Below, piece by piece: positions 1 to 6,948 of a DNA stretch of 32,432 nt. The notes beneath the pieces are model-generated. The model saw only the letters and a list, made by a program, of their open reading frames with translations, had not been told where the DNA came from and did not search any database. The stretch spans positions 1 through 32,432 of the forward strand of contig JABHAA010000092.1 of assembly GCA_018674495.1 (NCBI GenBank), read 5' to 3'. Source of the stretch: Rhodospirillaceae bacterium (GTDB taxonomy: Bacteria > Pseudomonadota > Alphaproteobacteria > Rhodospirillales > UBA2165). Numbering within the stretch: the stretch's first letter is position 1; every line of letters begins with the position of its first letter. Both the position numbers and the translations under genes were made by a program.

Positions 1-148
1 CGACGCTTGTGCGGCGCTGGAATTGATCCACGGTTAACCCGGCGAACGACGCCCCGGCACCGCCCGTTGGCAGCGTGTGGCTGGGGCCGGCCATGTAGTC
101 GCCGAGGACGGTTGGGGCCCACGGGCCGACAAAAATCGCGCCGGCAGA
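1..148 (-). pseudogene. hisD: Histidinol dehydrogenase fragment (C-terminal part, 5' end missing)
   Basis: Read on the minus strand from about 148 down to the window edge, one frame gives [18 protein letters not shown], then [14 protein letters not shown], then [12 protein letters not shown]. This is the conserved C-terminal block of histidinol dehydrogenase, the enzyme of the last two steps of histidine synthesis; the GP(N/S)H-LPT histidine is a family active-site residue. The frame is closed upstream by a TAA within the ccmA-derived sequence (about 168), so no start or N-terminal half exists here. The gene continues beyond position 1. The fragment is joined to ccmA at about 125-148, where the same bases make sense in both reading frames. 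The wording ([19 protein letters not shown]) recalls HisD from outside Alphaproteobacteria, but this is from memory and weak. Confidence 0.72.
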
Positions 149-516
149 TCGGCCAGAGGTGCAAGGTTAAAGCGGGCCAATCCCGCCGCCGCATCGCCGC
201 CGCCGGCCATGGTGCACCAGAAAGCCAAGTTTTCGAAAACGCTGAGCGCCCCTTTGATGGCGTCCGCATGGCCCAAATATATAAGCCGCGCCCGGTGCCC
301 GTCCCGGTCCTGGGCTACCGGCGCTCCATCCCACGATATCTGGCCCTCGATAACCGGCAACAATCCGGCCATCACGCGCAGCAGCGTCGATTTGCCGGAA
401 CCGTTGGGGCCGACCAGATGCAGCAGGTCGCCGCCGCCCACGGCAAAATCCAGGCCGCGAAAGACCATCCTTTGCCCCCGATAACTGCCGAGGCCGCTGC
501 CAGAAAATTGCCCCAT
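34..516 (-). pseudogene. ccmA: Heme exporter ATP-binding subunit CcmA, truncated
   Basis: The minus-strand frame starts at ATG 516 behind GAGGGTTTG (a good ribosome binding site) and encodes an ABC ATPase N-terminal half: GPNGSGKST (Walker A, about residues 37-45), then the Q-loop region and [11 protein letters not shown]. CcmA is the ATPase of the CcmAB complex needed for c-type cytochrome maturation at the inner membrane. In intact CcmA the FLSA stretch continues as the ABC signature (LSAGQ), then Walker B. Here it stops matching exactly at LSA and runs about 29 unrelated residues to a stop at 34, because the downstream DNA is hisD in another frame. The product lacks the signature, Walker B and H-loop, so it cannot be a working ATPase. 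Either a genuine deletion/fusion or an assembly chimera. Confidence 0.8.
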
Positions 517-584
517 CAAACCCTCAAAGCGACTAGCGTTGCGCGGCCAACCTAACGGAAGCCATTTTCAATGAAAAGCGGGCA

Positions 585-592
585 GGAAAAAG
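585..592. repeat. Left target-site duplication GGAAAAAG
   Basis: The 8 bases GGAAAAAG immediately outside the left inverted repeat recur exactly outside the right one (3904-3911). An 8-9 bp duplication is what IS1-family transposition produces. Without the insertion the locus would read straight through from the ccmA upstream region into the aconitase upstream region. Confidence 0.85.
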
Positions 593-613
593 GGTACTGT
601 CTCAGTTTGAATT
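593..613 (+). repeat. Left terminal inverted repeat
   Basis: The repeat reads GGTA, then C, then TGTCTCAGTTTGAATT. It matches the reverse complement of 3883-3903 except at position 597 (C here, G equivalent there). The inner 16 bases are perfect. Confidence 0.88.
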
Positions 614-653
614 ATTTGGGTATAATGTGATGCTAGAGATTAGTCTTCTGGAT

Positions 654-1250
654 TTAGTCCGCATCACGCAACTGCGCCACCAGAAGATCGGCTATATAAG
701 ATTCCATTTCTGTAAAATCTAAATGGCCGTCGTCCCAAGCGCGATCAGCGGCAATCAAGGCCGCTTCATATCCGGCCCTATTCTCCTTAATGCGCTCTGG
801 TACAATATGGCGTCCGGGCAAAAGCGCACCCGACCTAGCACACAATAGATAATAGCATGTGGCTCGAGCGGTGCGCCCGTTGCCTTCGATAAAAGGGTGT
901 ATCCAATTCAACCGCCACAAGCCGTACGCCGCCAATTCGGTAGGCTTCCAGACGAACCAGTTTTCTTGAACCGTTGATATAAAGCGGTCCATCCATTCAT
1001 TAACATCGTTGAAATGTGGCGGTTTATGATTCCCGACATAGATTGGCTCCTTACGGAACCTTCCACCAAATTGCGAGATTGTGGCGACCGCCACGTGGTT
1101 CAGTGCCCAGAGGAAGTATTTGTCAAATGCCGCAGGGCCCTTACGTAGACCAATCTCTATACAGTTAGTCAGAAGTTCGTACTGCCGATTGAGATTCTGT
1201 TCCTGAACGCGATCAAATAGCTCTTGATCTTCTTCTTCCAATATGAACAT
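654..1250 (-). CDS. Fic family protein (putative AMPylase toxin)
   Basis: The 198-aa product carries the full Fic core motif HPFIEGNGRTAR at residues 118-129, with the catalytic histidine H118 and the phosphate-binding GNGR. A flap segment (about residues 62-73, FGGRFRKEPIYVG) would clamp the target. Fic proteins transfer AMP or another nucleotide group from a nucleotide donor to hydroxyl side chains of target proteins. There is no N-terminal or C-terminal inhibitory helix inside the protein, which fits a class I system with a separate small antitoxin; the upstream gene (1280-1495) fits that role with a 29-nt gap. It is the leftmost cargo gene of the inserted element, ending 40 bp from the left repeat. 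The target is unknown. Confidence 0.88.
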   Translation of the reverse strand: MFILEEEDQELFDRVQEQNLNRQYELLTNCIEIGLRKGPAAFDKYFLWALNHVAVATISQFGGRFRKEPIYVGNHKPPHFNDVNEWMDRFISTVQENWFVWKPTELAAYGLWRLNWIHPFIEGNGRTARATCYYLLCARSGALLPGRHIVPERIKENRAGYEAALIAADRAWDDGHLDFTEMESYIADLLVAQLRDAD

Positions 1251-1279
1251 CAGAACAAACCCTTAGTTCTGGTGGCGGC

Positions 1280-1495
1280 TTAGCCTGTTGGCTCTATAAC
1301 TCTAATTCTTTTAACGGATTCCGCAGCAGATTCTTTTGTGATGCGAGAACCATCAGGGGCGTTACCATATACGAAACTTGCGCGCTGTTCCTGCAATTGT
1401 TCGTCAGTAATGATGGTGTTTCTGGCTTGCTCAAGAAGGGTATCCAATTCGGGACGCTCTGGCGCGCGCTTGAGTGCCGTTTTGCGTTCGGCCAT
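1280..1495 (-). CDS. Small antitoxin-like protein paired with Fic
   Basis: The product is about 71 aa. The ATG at 1495 is preferred because AGAGGAG lies about 9 nt upstream; an ATG at 1504 abuts that site, and the longer reading from 1543 has no better signal. The middle has a helical segment (LDTLLEQARNTIITDEQLQ) followed by QRASFVYGNAPDG and ITKESAAE. Short proteins with an RxSFxYGNAP-like stretch are commonly encoded just before fic genes and act as the partner inhibitor; this is from knowledge of such gene pairs. I do not see a textbook S/T-x3-E-G/N inhibitory motif, so the inhibitory residue assignment is open. Gene order antitoxin then toxin, same strand, suggests one transcript. Confidence 0.68.
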   Translation of the reverse strand: MAERKTALKRAPERPELDTLLEQARNTIITDEQLQEQRASFVYGNAPDGSRITKESAAESVKRIRVIEPTG

Positions 1496-1594
1496 GGCAG
1501 ACATCTCCTCTAATTTTTTATGGGTCGGGAGACAATATCCCAACTAGTCCTACCTTGAGGTTAACTGGTTTGCGCTTGATGCGCTAGACTGATC

Positions 1595-2278
1595 TCACTC
1601 GGTATTGTGTCTTTTGTATTGTCCACGCGGTCCAGGCTTGGGTGCGGCATCATCAATCAGCTTCACAATATCTTCCATGCTCCACAGTCTATCGGAGATT
1701 CCGGCTGCCATTGCTGGGGCCATCTTCACTGCGCCGTTGATCCGAGCATAATTGTACCAGACCGTATAGAGCGAGATCATATGGCAGTGGTTCTCGAATT
1801 TCTATCTGTGCGCGGTTGTCAATCTGGTGAAGCGCCGCATATGCATCCGCATGGACAGGTTAGAGCGTTCAACGTGTGACGTGCTGATCACACCTCGTTC
1901 GGGGTTGCCGGTAACGCGATCCTTGCGAGCGCCGACGCATTCAGCCGGGCTATATTTCCGTTCCGGTCCCTGGTTCGGTGCTTCGCCGTACAGCTTTACC
2001 AGTTGCGCATAATCAACATCATCTCCGAACGCTTCGCCAACGGCATTCAAGTAAGCCCGGTGTCCATCGGTCGTAAGCTGAACACGATTGGCAACGCGGC
2101 TTCGCAGATCGTCCATGAACGCCAGCGCATATTCGCCATCACGTCCGCCAATCAGATAGGACAGGATCATCTTGCTATCGCGGTCTTGGGCGGTCCACGT
2201 CCAAACATCGCCAGCACCATCAAGCGCGGCCTTCGCCGTCGGCACGTTCTTTTGCTTAGCGTCAAGTATTTTGTTCAT
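1595..2278 (-). pseudogene. IS1-family transposase, truncated and stopped
   Basis: On the minus strand from ATG 2278 the frame encodes KQKNVPTAKAA, GDVWTWTAQDRDSK, LTTDGHRAYL and STSHVERSNLSMR, the DDE-type catalytic region of the IS1 family, with the second acidic residue in TDG and the Glu in VER. Two lesions are visible. The N-terminal helix-turn-helix region and the usual first catalytic Asp (DE-W-S motif of relatives) are missing: the start codon is joined almost directly to the AKQKNV segment. After RRFTRLT the same frame meets TAG at 1802-1804, exactly where relatives continue with a lysine, then resumes in frame with KFENHCHMISLYTVWYN to a normal end at 1595. The spacing is kept, so the stop is a substitution, not a frameshift. 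It cannot make an active transposase. Confidence 0.85.
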
Positions 2279-2290
2279 TTTAATCCAATG

Positions 2291-2340
2291 CTTGCATTTA
2301 ATATTGTGCAAGTTTATGCTTGCATTTATTGCATTGCAAG
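2291..2340. promoter_or_regulatory. Two tandem dyad operators, period 28 bp
   Basis: CTTGCA and TGCAAG half-sites form two inverted repeats of 22 bp each, at 2291-2312 and 2319-2340, both with a 10-bp centre beginning TTTA. The two copies are offset by exactly 28 bp. They lie in the 75-bp gap between the divergent transposase remnant and the P63C gene; the second dyad ends 13 bp before the P63C start codon, overlapping where a promoter must be. This arrangement is typical of an autoregulated or repressor-bound divergent promoter. The binding protein is unknown. Confidence 0.65.
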
Positions 2341-2353
2341 AACGGAGGTTTTA

Positions 2354-3352
2354 ATGTCTGATAACGACACTAAAGACGCCAAAAAAGTTGCTGGCGGGAA
2401 AGCGCGGGCTAGGTCACTTACGGCCCAAGAGCGTTCAGATATTGCTAAGCGGGCTGCTGCCGCGCGATGGGGCAAGGTCCAGGTTGGTGAAGCAATCAAA
2501 GCCGGTATGCTGAATATTGGCGGCGCTGAAATTCCTTGTTACGTGCTGGAAGATGAAACGCGCGTTCTTGCACGAGCACAATTTGTTAGATCAATCGGGC
2601 GAACCGGAAAAGTGAAGGGTGGCCGCAAATTTGATGGGGAATTGCAAATACCGGTTTTTTTGAGCGCAAACAACCTAAAGCCCTTTATAAACAAAGAGAT
2701 AGAGGGTAATTCCAAGCCAATCATTTTTAAGTGGATGGGTACGGAAATGATTGGGTATCGCGCTGAACTTTTAACCGATGTTTGTGATGTTTATTCCGAC
2801 GCCGAACGGGTCGGTAAACTCCGACCCAACCAAACTCATATTGCCGACGCTTGCCGCATTCTGGGGAAGGGCCTTACGCGATTAGGTATCATAGGGCTTA
2901 TTGATGAAGCAACGGGCTACCAAAAAGACCGCGCCGCTGACGCTTTATCAAAAATCCTTGAAGCATATATTGCAAAAGAATTGCAGCCGTGGGTAAAAAC
3001 TTTCCCTGACGATTATTATGAAGAACTTTTCCGCTTGCGCGGCATCCCTTACCCGACTGAAACAGTTAAGAAACCACAGTACATTGGCAAATTAACTAAC
3101 AACATCGTTTACGAACGGCTAGCGCCCGGCGTCCTAGAGGAATTAAAGAACTCAACACCGAAAAACAAAGTTGGAAGGCCAAAGCAACAATATCACCGTC
3201 GCCTCACGCCAGAACTTGGACACCCAAAATTGCGAGAGCATTTGGCCAGTGTGGTCACAATCATGCGGCTGAGTGATGATTGGAGCGACTTCAAAAAGAA
3301 ATTAGACCGAGTTCATAGAAAATATTCTGATCAAATGGAAATGGCGGTTTAG
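2354..3352 (+). CDS. P63C domain-containing protein
   Basis: The product is 332 aa. ATG 2354 is chosen because GGAGG lies 5 nt upstream and the dyad operators end just before; an open frame extends further upstream to 2003 but only across the operators and transposase antisense. The N-terminal 40 residues carry a basic motif (KARA-x2-LT-x2-ER-x2-IA-x2-AA-x2-RW, residues 16-39) also found in the neighbouring small gene at 3349-3588. The rest matches the P63C family: FLSANNLKPFI, GYRAELLTDVCDVY, LIDEATGYQKDRAADALSKI, AYIAKELQPWVKTFPDDYYE, LRGIPYP, RLTPELGHPKLREHLASV. The family is widespread in phage-like and mobile regions and has no settled biochemical role. It ends tail to tail with the next gene, overlapping by 4 bp. 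Confidence 0.85.
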   Translation: MSDNDTKDAKKVAGGKARARSLTAQERSDIAKRAAAARWGKVQVGEAIKAGMLNIGGAEIPCYVLEDETRVLARAQFVRSIGRTGKVKGGRKFDGELQIPVFLSANNLKPFINKEIEGNSKPIIFKWMGTEMIGYRAELLTDVCDVYSDAERVGKLRPNQTHIADACRILGKGLTRLGIIGLIDEATGYQKDRAADALSKILEAYIAKELQPWVKTFPDDYYEELFRLRGIPYPTETVKKPQYIGKLTNNIVYERLAPGVLEELKNSTPKNKVGRPKQQYHRRLTPELGHPKLREHLASVVTIMRLSDDWSDFKKKLDRVHRKYSDQMEMAV

Positions 3353-3588
3353 TTTTTCTGGTTAGACCACCGCTTCTCCGCCGCCTTTCTGGCGATCTCT
3401 GTGCGCTCTTCATTGGTTAACGCTTCGGCACGCGCCTTGCCATCCTTGCGCCCCAATTCTTGGGCGGCCTTGTTCTTGCCATCGTCGGGCGCCTCGTCGT
3501 CAACCTCTCCCGTTGCGATCTGCATCACCTTGACGGCGGCACCGATCACGTCGGCAGGGCGTCTCTGTCCTTTGGGGCCTTTAGGCAT
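3349..3588 (-). CDS. Small basic protein of unknown function, shares motif with the P63C protein
   Basis: The product is 79 aa, starting MPKGPKGQRRPADVIGAA and ending in a highly charged helix. Residues 51-74 follow the pattern KARA-x2-LT-x2-ER-x2-IA-x2-AA-x2-RW, identical at 14 of 24 positions to residues 16-39 of the P63C protein next door. Proteins with this beginning are frequent small companions in alphaproteobacterial accessory DNA, sometimes labelled RNA-binding; I know of no tested function. The start codon overlaps the stop of the upstream gene (3581-3808) by 8 nt, so the two are probably co-translated. Nucleic-acid binding is a guess from charge. Confidence 0.7.
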   Translation of the reverse strand: MPKGPKGQRRPADVIGAAVKVMQIATGEVDDEAPDDGKNKAAQELGRKDGKARAEALTNEERTEIARKAAEKRWSNQKN

Positions 3589-3808
3589 CGGATATTTCTA
3601 TCTCTGGGGCTGGTGCGCCTGATTCTTTGAGACACTTAGCCAGCTTATTAAACAAATTTGGGTGTCCTCGCTTGCTCTCGGGATTCTTATTAACAGTTGT
3701 GTGAAATCCTTCAACGTTCTTTGCCGTGATATGGATGTGCCCTTGATCTTCGTCGTACCAAATACCTACATCCAAATACACGCTATTTCCGGGTTTGCTT
3801 GTTTGCAT
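3581..3808 (-). CDS. Hypothetical small protein
   Basis: The product is 75 aa, from ATG 3808 with a strong AGGAGG seven bases upstream. Sequence landmarks are SVYLDVGIWYDEDQGHIHIT, FHTTVN and SKRGHPNLFNKLAKCLKESG. The beta-rich first half and the GHPNLF-KLAKCL block look like a conserved family that I have seen only as hypothetical proteins beside genes like the neighbouring 79-aa one. It is the first gene of a two-gene unit read from the right end of the inserted element, behind a plausible promoter (3846-3873). No function can be assigned. Confidence 0.68.
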   Translation of the reverse strand: MQTSKPGNSVYLDVGIWYDEDQGHIHITAKNVEGFHTTVNKNPESKRGHPNLFNKLAKCLKESGAPAPEIEISDA

Positions 3809-3845
3809 ATAAATTCCTCCTGCTTTCCGCTAAGCATACAGGAAT

Positions 3846-3873
3846 AAGATAGTATATTCGAGGGGATCGTCAA
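3846..3873 (-). promoter_or_regulatory. Putative promoter of the two small cargo genes
   Basis: On the minus strand, TTGACG (3868-3873) and TATCTT (3846-3851) are separated by 16 bp, just inside the right terminal repeat and upstream of the gene starting at 3808. A good -35 with a fair -10. Confidence 0.5.
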
Positions 3874-3882
3874 TCCCGGCGG

Positions 3883-3903
3883 AATTCAAACTGAGACACT
3901 ACC
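3883..3903 (-). repeat. Right terminal inverted repeat
   Basis: AATTCAAACTGAGACA followed by C and TACC. Reverse-complemented, this matches 593-613 at 20 of 21 positions. Confidence 0.88.
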
Positions 3904-3911
3904 GGAAAAAG
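3904..3911. repeat. Right target-site duplication GGAAAAAG
   Basis: Exact copy of 585-592 directly abutting the right terminal repeat. Confidence 0.85.
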
Positions 3912-3912
3912 C

Positions 3913-3944
3913 GGCCGGGAAGTCAGGGGGGTGGCTTCCCGGCC
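3913..3944. other. Perfect 10-bp inverted repeat upstream of aconitase
   Basis: GGCCGGGAAG and CTTCCCGGCC flank a 12-base G-rich loop. No run of T follows on either strand, so it is not a clear intrinsic terminator. It sits in the gap (3912-4176) between the inserted element and acnA; the rest of the gap holds only the putative promoter. It may be a terminator for an upstream transcript, a regulatory RNA hairpin, or a protein site. Confidence 0.5.
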
Positions 3945-4093
3945 GAAGTTGTTTGGCTTCGTCTGCCAATAGGGGGGTAAGAGAGTACTGGTCTCTTAAT
4001 CAGGAGGCCTGATCACCGTCATATAAGCCCGGAAATAAGGCAATAATGCGCCGAAATTGTATCCATTTCATGCCGTACCCATATCTACATACA

Positions 4094-4099
4094 TATAAT
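4094..4099 (+). promoter_or_regulatory. Putative -10 box of the aconitase promoter
   Basis: A perfect TATAAT lies 77 bp before the acnA start codon in an AT-rich stretch. The -35 position at 17-bp spacing (TGCCGT) is poor, so activator help or a different spacing would be needed. The transcript would have a leader of about 70 nt. Confidence 0.4.
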
Positions 4100-4176
4100 T
4101 AAGTGTGGGGCTGGACGAGGCGAAGGCCGATAGTGTAGGCAGAAGCCGCATAGTACTGGTATTTAAGGAGATTCCC

Positions 4177-6846
4177 ATGGCCGAGGTTGGACAGGACAGC
4201 TTGAAGACGCGGGCGACGTTAAGTGCGGGCGGCAAAAATTACGATTACTACAGCCTCGATGCGGCCTCCAAGGGTGGCCTCGGCGATTTATCGCGGCTGC
4301 CGTTCTCGTTAAAAGTCCTCCTCGAAAATCTGTTGCGCTATGAAGACGGCGTCAGCGTCACAACCGATGACATCAAAGCCCTAGCTGAACGCCGCCCCAA
4401 TCACGAGATCGCCTTTCGCCCGGGCCGAGTGCTTCTGCAGGATTTCACCGGCGTGCCGGCGGTTGTCGATCTTGCCGCCATGCGCGAAGCAATGAGCGAT
4501 CTCGGCGGCGATCCGCGCAAAATCAACCCGCAAAGCCCGGTCGATCTGGTCATCGATCATTCGGTGATGATCGACAATTTCGGCTCGTCCACCGCCTTCG
4601 ATGCCAATGTGGAAATGGAGTTCGAGCGCAATCAGGAACGCTATGAATTTCTGCGTTGGGGCTCGGAAGCCTTTGATAATTTCCGCGTCGTGCCGCCGGG
4701 CACCGGTATCTGTCATCAGGTCAATTTGGAGTTTCTGGCGCAAACCGTCTGGACAGCGGATGTGGAAGGCGCCGAAGTGGCCTATCCCGATACCGTGGTC
4801 GGCACCGACAGCCACACCACCATGATCAACGGCCTGGCCGTATTGGGCTGGGGCGTCGGCGGTATCGAAGCCGAAGCCGCGATGCTCGGCCAGCCGGTCT
4901 CCATGCTGATCCCCGAGGTTATTGGCTTCAAGCTCACCGGTGAAATGCGCGAAGGCAACACGGCTACCGATCTGGTGCTAACCGTGGTGCAAATGCTGCG
5001 TGCCAAGGGTGTGGTCGGCAAGTTCGTCGAATTCTATGGTCCGGCCTTGGATTCTCTATCGCTTCCCGACCGGGCGACGCTCGCCAACATGGCCCCCGAA
5101 TACGGCGCCACCTGTGGTTTTTTCCCAGTCGATAAGGAAACCATCCGCTTCTTGAAATTCACCTCGCGGGATGCGGGGCGCGTCGCCCTCGTCGAAGCTT
5201 ACGCCAAGGCGCAAGGCATGTGGCGGGATACCTCCACGCCGGATCCGGAATTCACCGATACGTTGGAGCTGGATATCTCTACCGTCGAGCCTTCCATTTC
5301 AGGCCCGAAGCGCCCCCAAGACCGCATTCCCCTGTCGGGCGCCGCGCCGGCGTTCGCCAAGACTTTGGACGATGTGGGCAAGGGCTCTGGCCCCATCGAA
5401 GCCGCCGGCGCCGATTATACGGTGCAGGACGGCGATGTGGTGATCGCCGCCATCACATCATGTACAAACACATCCAACCCATCGGTGTTACTGGCCGCCG
5501 GGCTATTGGCGCGCAACGCCGCAGCCAAGGGCTTGCGGCCCAAGCCGTGGGTCAAAACCTCGCTGGCGCCGGGCAGCCAGGTGGTCACCGATTACCTGAC
5601 CGACGCCGGCGTGCTGGTTGATCTGGAGACACTCGGCTTCAATGTGGTCGGTTACGGCTGCACCACCTGCATCGGCAATTCCGGGCCCTTGCCGGAACCG
5701 GTGGCTCGCGCCATTGATGCAGGCGATCTGACGGTTTGTTCGGTGCTGTCCGGCAACCGCAATTTCGAAGGCCGCATCCACGCCCAGATCAAGACCAACT
5801 ATCTGGCCTCGCCGCCGCTGGTGGTTGCCTACGCCATCGCCGGTTCCATGACCCGGGATCTCTATAACGATCCGTTGGGCAAAGATTCCGACGGCGAATT
5901 GGTCTATTTGAAAGACATCTGGCCGACCAATGAGGAAATTCAGAACGCGGTGGCCAGCCACATTACGCCGGAAATGTTCGCCCAACGCTATGGCGACGAA
6001 GTTTGGGCCGGCCCGCAGCAATGGCAAGACATCAAGTCGGCGGGCGAATTAACCTATGGCTGGCAGGAACATTCCACCTACGTCAAATATCCCAGCTTCT
6101 TCGACGGCATGACCCAGGAGGCCGGCGATTTCGCCGACGTGGAGGGCGCCCGCGAACTGGCCATCTTAGGCGATTCGGTAACCACCGATCATATCTCGCC
6201 GGCCGGCGCCATCCAGGAAAGCGGCCCGGCGGGCATCTATTTGACGGAACGCCAAGTGCGCCCCGCCGAGTTCAATTCCTATGGCTCCCGGCGCGGCAAT
6301 CACGAAGTTATGATGCGCGGCACCTTCGCCAATATCCGTATCCGCAACGAAATGGCGCCCGGCACCGAAGGCGGCGTCACCGTCCACCAGCCGTCCGGCG
6401 AGCAGATGCCGATCTATGACGCGGCGATGAAATATGCCGCCGAGGATACGCCCCTGGTGATCATCGGCGGCAAGGAGTACGGCAACGGCTCGTCCCGGGA
6501 CTGGGCCGCCAAGGGCACGCGCTTGCTCGGCGTCCAGGCGGTGATTGTCGAAAGCTTCGAGCGTATTCACCGCTCCAACCTGGTCGGCATGGGAATATTG
6601 CCACTGCAGTTCAAAGACGGCGCCACGCGCAAGACCCTGGGGCTGGATGGTACCGAGGTTTTCGATATCACCGGCATCAAAGACGGGATTGATCCGCGCA
6701 TGGATGTGGCCTGCCGTATTACACGGGCCGATGGCAGCTCGGAAGATATCGCGCTGCTTTGCCGCATCGATACCGCCGACGAAGTGGAATATTACCGCCA
6801 CGGCGGCATCCTTCAATATGTGCTGCGCCGTCTGAAGGCGGCCTGA
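4177..6846 (+). CDS. acnA: Aconitate hydratase (AcnA type)
   Basis: The product is 889 aa from ATG 4177, preceded by AAGGAG; the open frame extends 24 codons upstream but without a better site. Aconitase isomerises citrate to isocitrate in the TCA cycle using a [4Fe-4S] cluster in the cytoplasm. The three cluster cysteines are C429 ([10 protein letters not shown]) and C495/C498 ([13 protein letters not shown]). Also seen are [12 protein letters not shown] in the N-terminal half and [17 protein letters not shown]; the C-terminal swivel domain (about residues 665-889) has [25 protein letters not shown] and [16 protein letters not shown]. Length and motifs fit the AcnA/IRP1 class, not AcnB. It is a single gene with its own leader; the next gene is unrelated and starts 102 bp later. 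Confidence 0.97.
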   Translation: MAEVGQDSLKTRATLSAGGKNYDYYSLDAASKGGLGDLSRLPFSLKVLLENLLRYEDGVSVTTDDIKALAERRPNHEIAFRPGRVLLQDFTGVPAVVDLAAMREAMSDLGGDPRKINPQSPVDLVIDHSVMIDNFGSSTAFDANVEMEFERNQERYEFLRWGSEAFDNFRVVPPGTGICHQVNLEFLAQTVWTADVEGAEVAYPDTVVGTDSHTTMINGLAVLGWGVGGIEAEAAMLGQPVSMLIPEVIGFKLTGEMREGNTATDLVLTVVQMLRAKGVVGKFVEFYGPALDSLSLPDRATLANMAPEYGATCGFFPVDKETIRFLKFTSRDAGRVALVEAYAKAQGMWRDTSTPDPEFTDTLELDISTVEPSISGPKRPQDRIPLSGAAPAFAKTLDDVGKGSGPIEAAGADYTVQDGDVVIAAITSCTNTSNPSVLLAAGLLARNAAAKGLRPKPWVKTSLAPGSQVVTDYLTDAGVLVDLETLGFNVVGYGCTTCIGNSGPLPEPVARAIDAGDLTVCSVLSGNRNFEGRIHAQIKTNYLASPPLVVAYAIAGSMTRDLYNDPLGKDSDGELVYLKDIWPTNEEIQNAVASHITPEMFAQRYGDEVWAGPQQWQDIKSAGELTYGWQEHSTYVKYPSFFDGMTQEAGDFADVEGARELAILGDSVTTDHISPAGAIQESGPAGIYLTERQVRPAEFNSYGSRRGNHEVMMRGTFANIRIRNEMAPGTEGGVTVHQPSGEQMPIYDAAMKYAAEDTPLVIIGGKEYGNGSSRDWAAKGTRLLGVQAVIVESFERIHRSNLVGMGILPLQFKDGATRKTLGLDGTEVFDITGIKDGIDPRMDVACRITRADGSSEDIALLCRIDTADEVEYYRHGGILQYVLRRLKAA

Positions 6847-6897
6847 CCGGATCCACGCCGACAGGCGCTACGGAATGACCCGGGGTCACGGAACTAT

Positions 6898-6919
6898 CAC
6901 CGCCATTTGATTGGCGGTG
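6898..6919. other. Hairpin after aconitase gene
   Basis: CACCGCCA and TGGCGGTG form an 8-bp perfect stem with a 6-base loop, 51 bp after the acnA stop codon. No T run follows, so termination here would be weak or factor-dependent. Confidence 0.4.
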
Positions 6920-6948
6920 GGACCGGCCTTGGACTAATTTTACGGGCA

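Larger units (their letters stand above)
593..3903. mobile_element. IS1-family-derived element with passenger genes, 3311 bp
   Basis: The element is bounded by 21-bp terminal inverted repeats matching at 20 of 21 positions and by an exact 8-bp direct repeat (585-592 and 3904-3911). Inside are, in order, fic and a small antitoxin (minus), a broken IS1-type transposase (minus), two dyad operators, a P63C-domain gene (plus) and two small minus-strand genes. The interior is visibly more AT-rich than the surrounding genes. The transposase is defective, so movement would require a transposase supplied elsewhere. It sits between the divergently oriented ccmA and acnA, in their shared upstream region, and interrupts no coding sequence. 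The family assignment rests on the transposase remnant and the duplication length; the cargo content is the unusual part. Confidence 0.85.

Noticed and set aside
2003..2353. Upstream extension of the P63C gene frame
   Set aside because: It runs antisense through the transposase remnant and through the operators; the GGAGG-preceded ATG at 2354 is the natural start.
6166..6816. Long antisense frames inside acnA and other genes
   Set aside because: They mirror codon bias of the real genes; no motif or ribosome binding site supports them.
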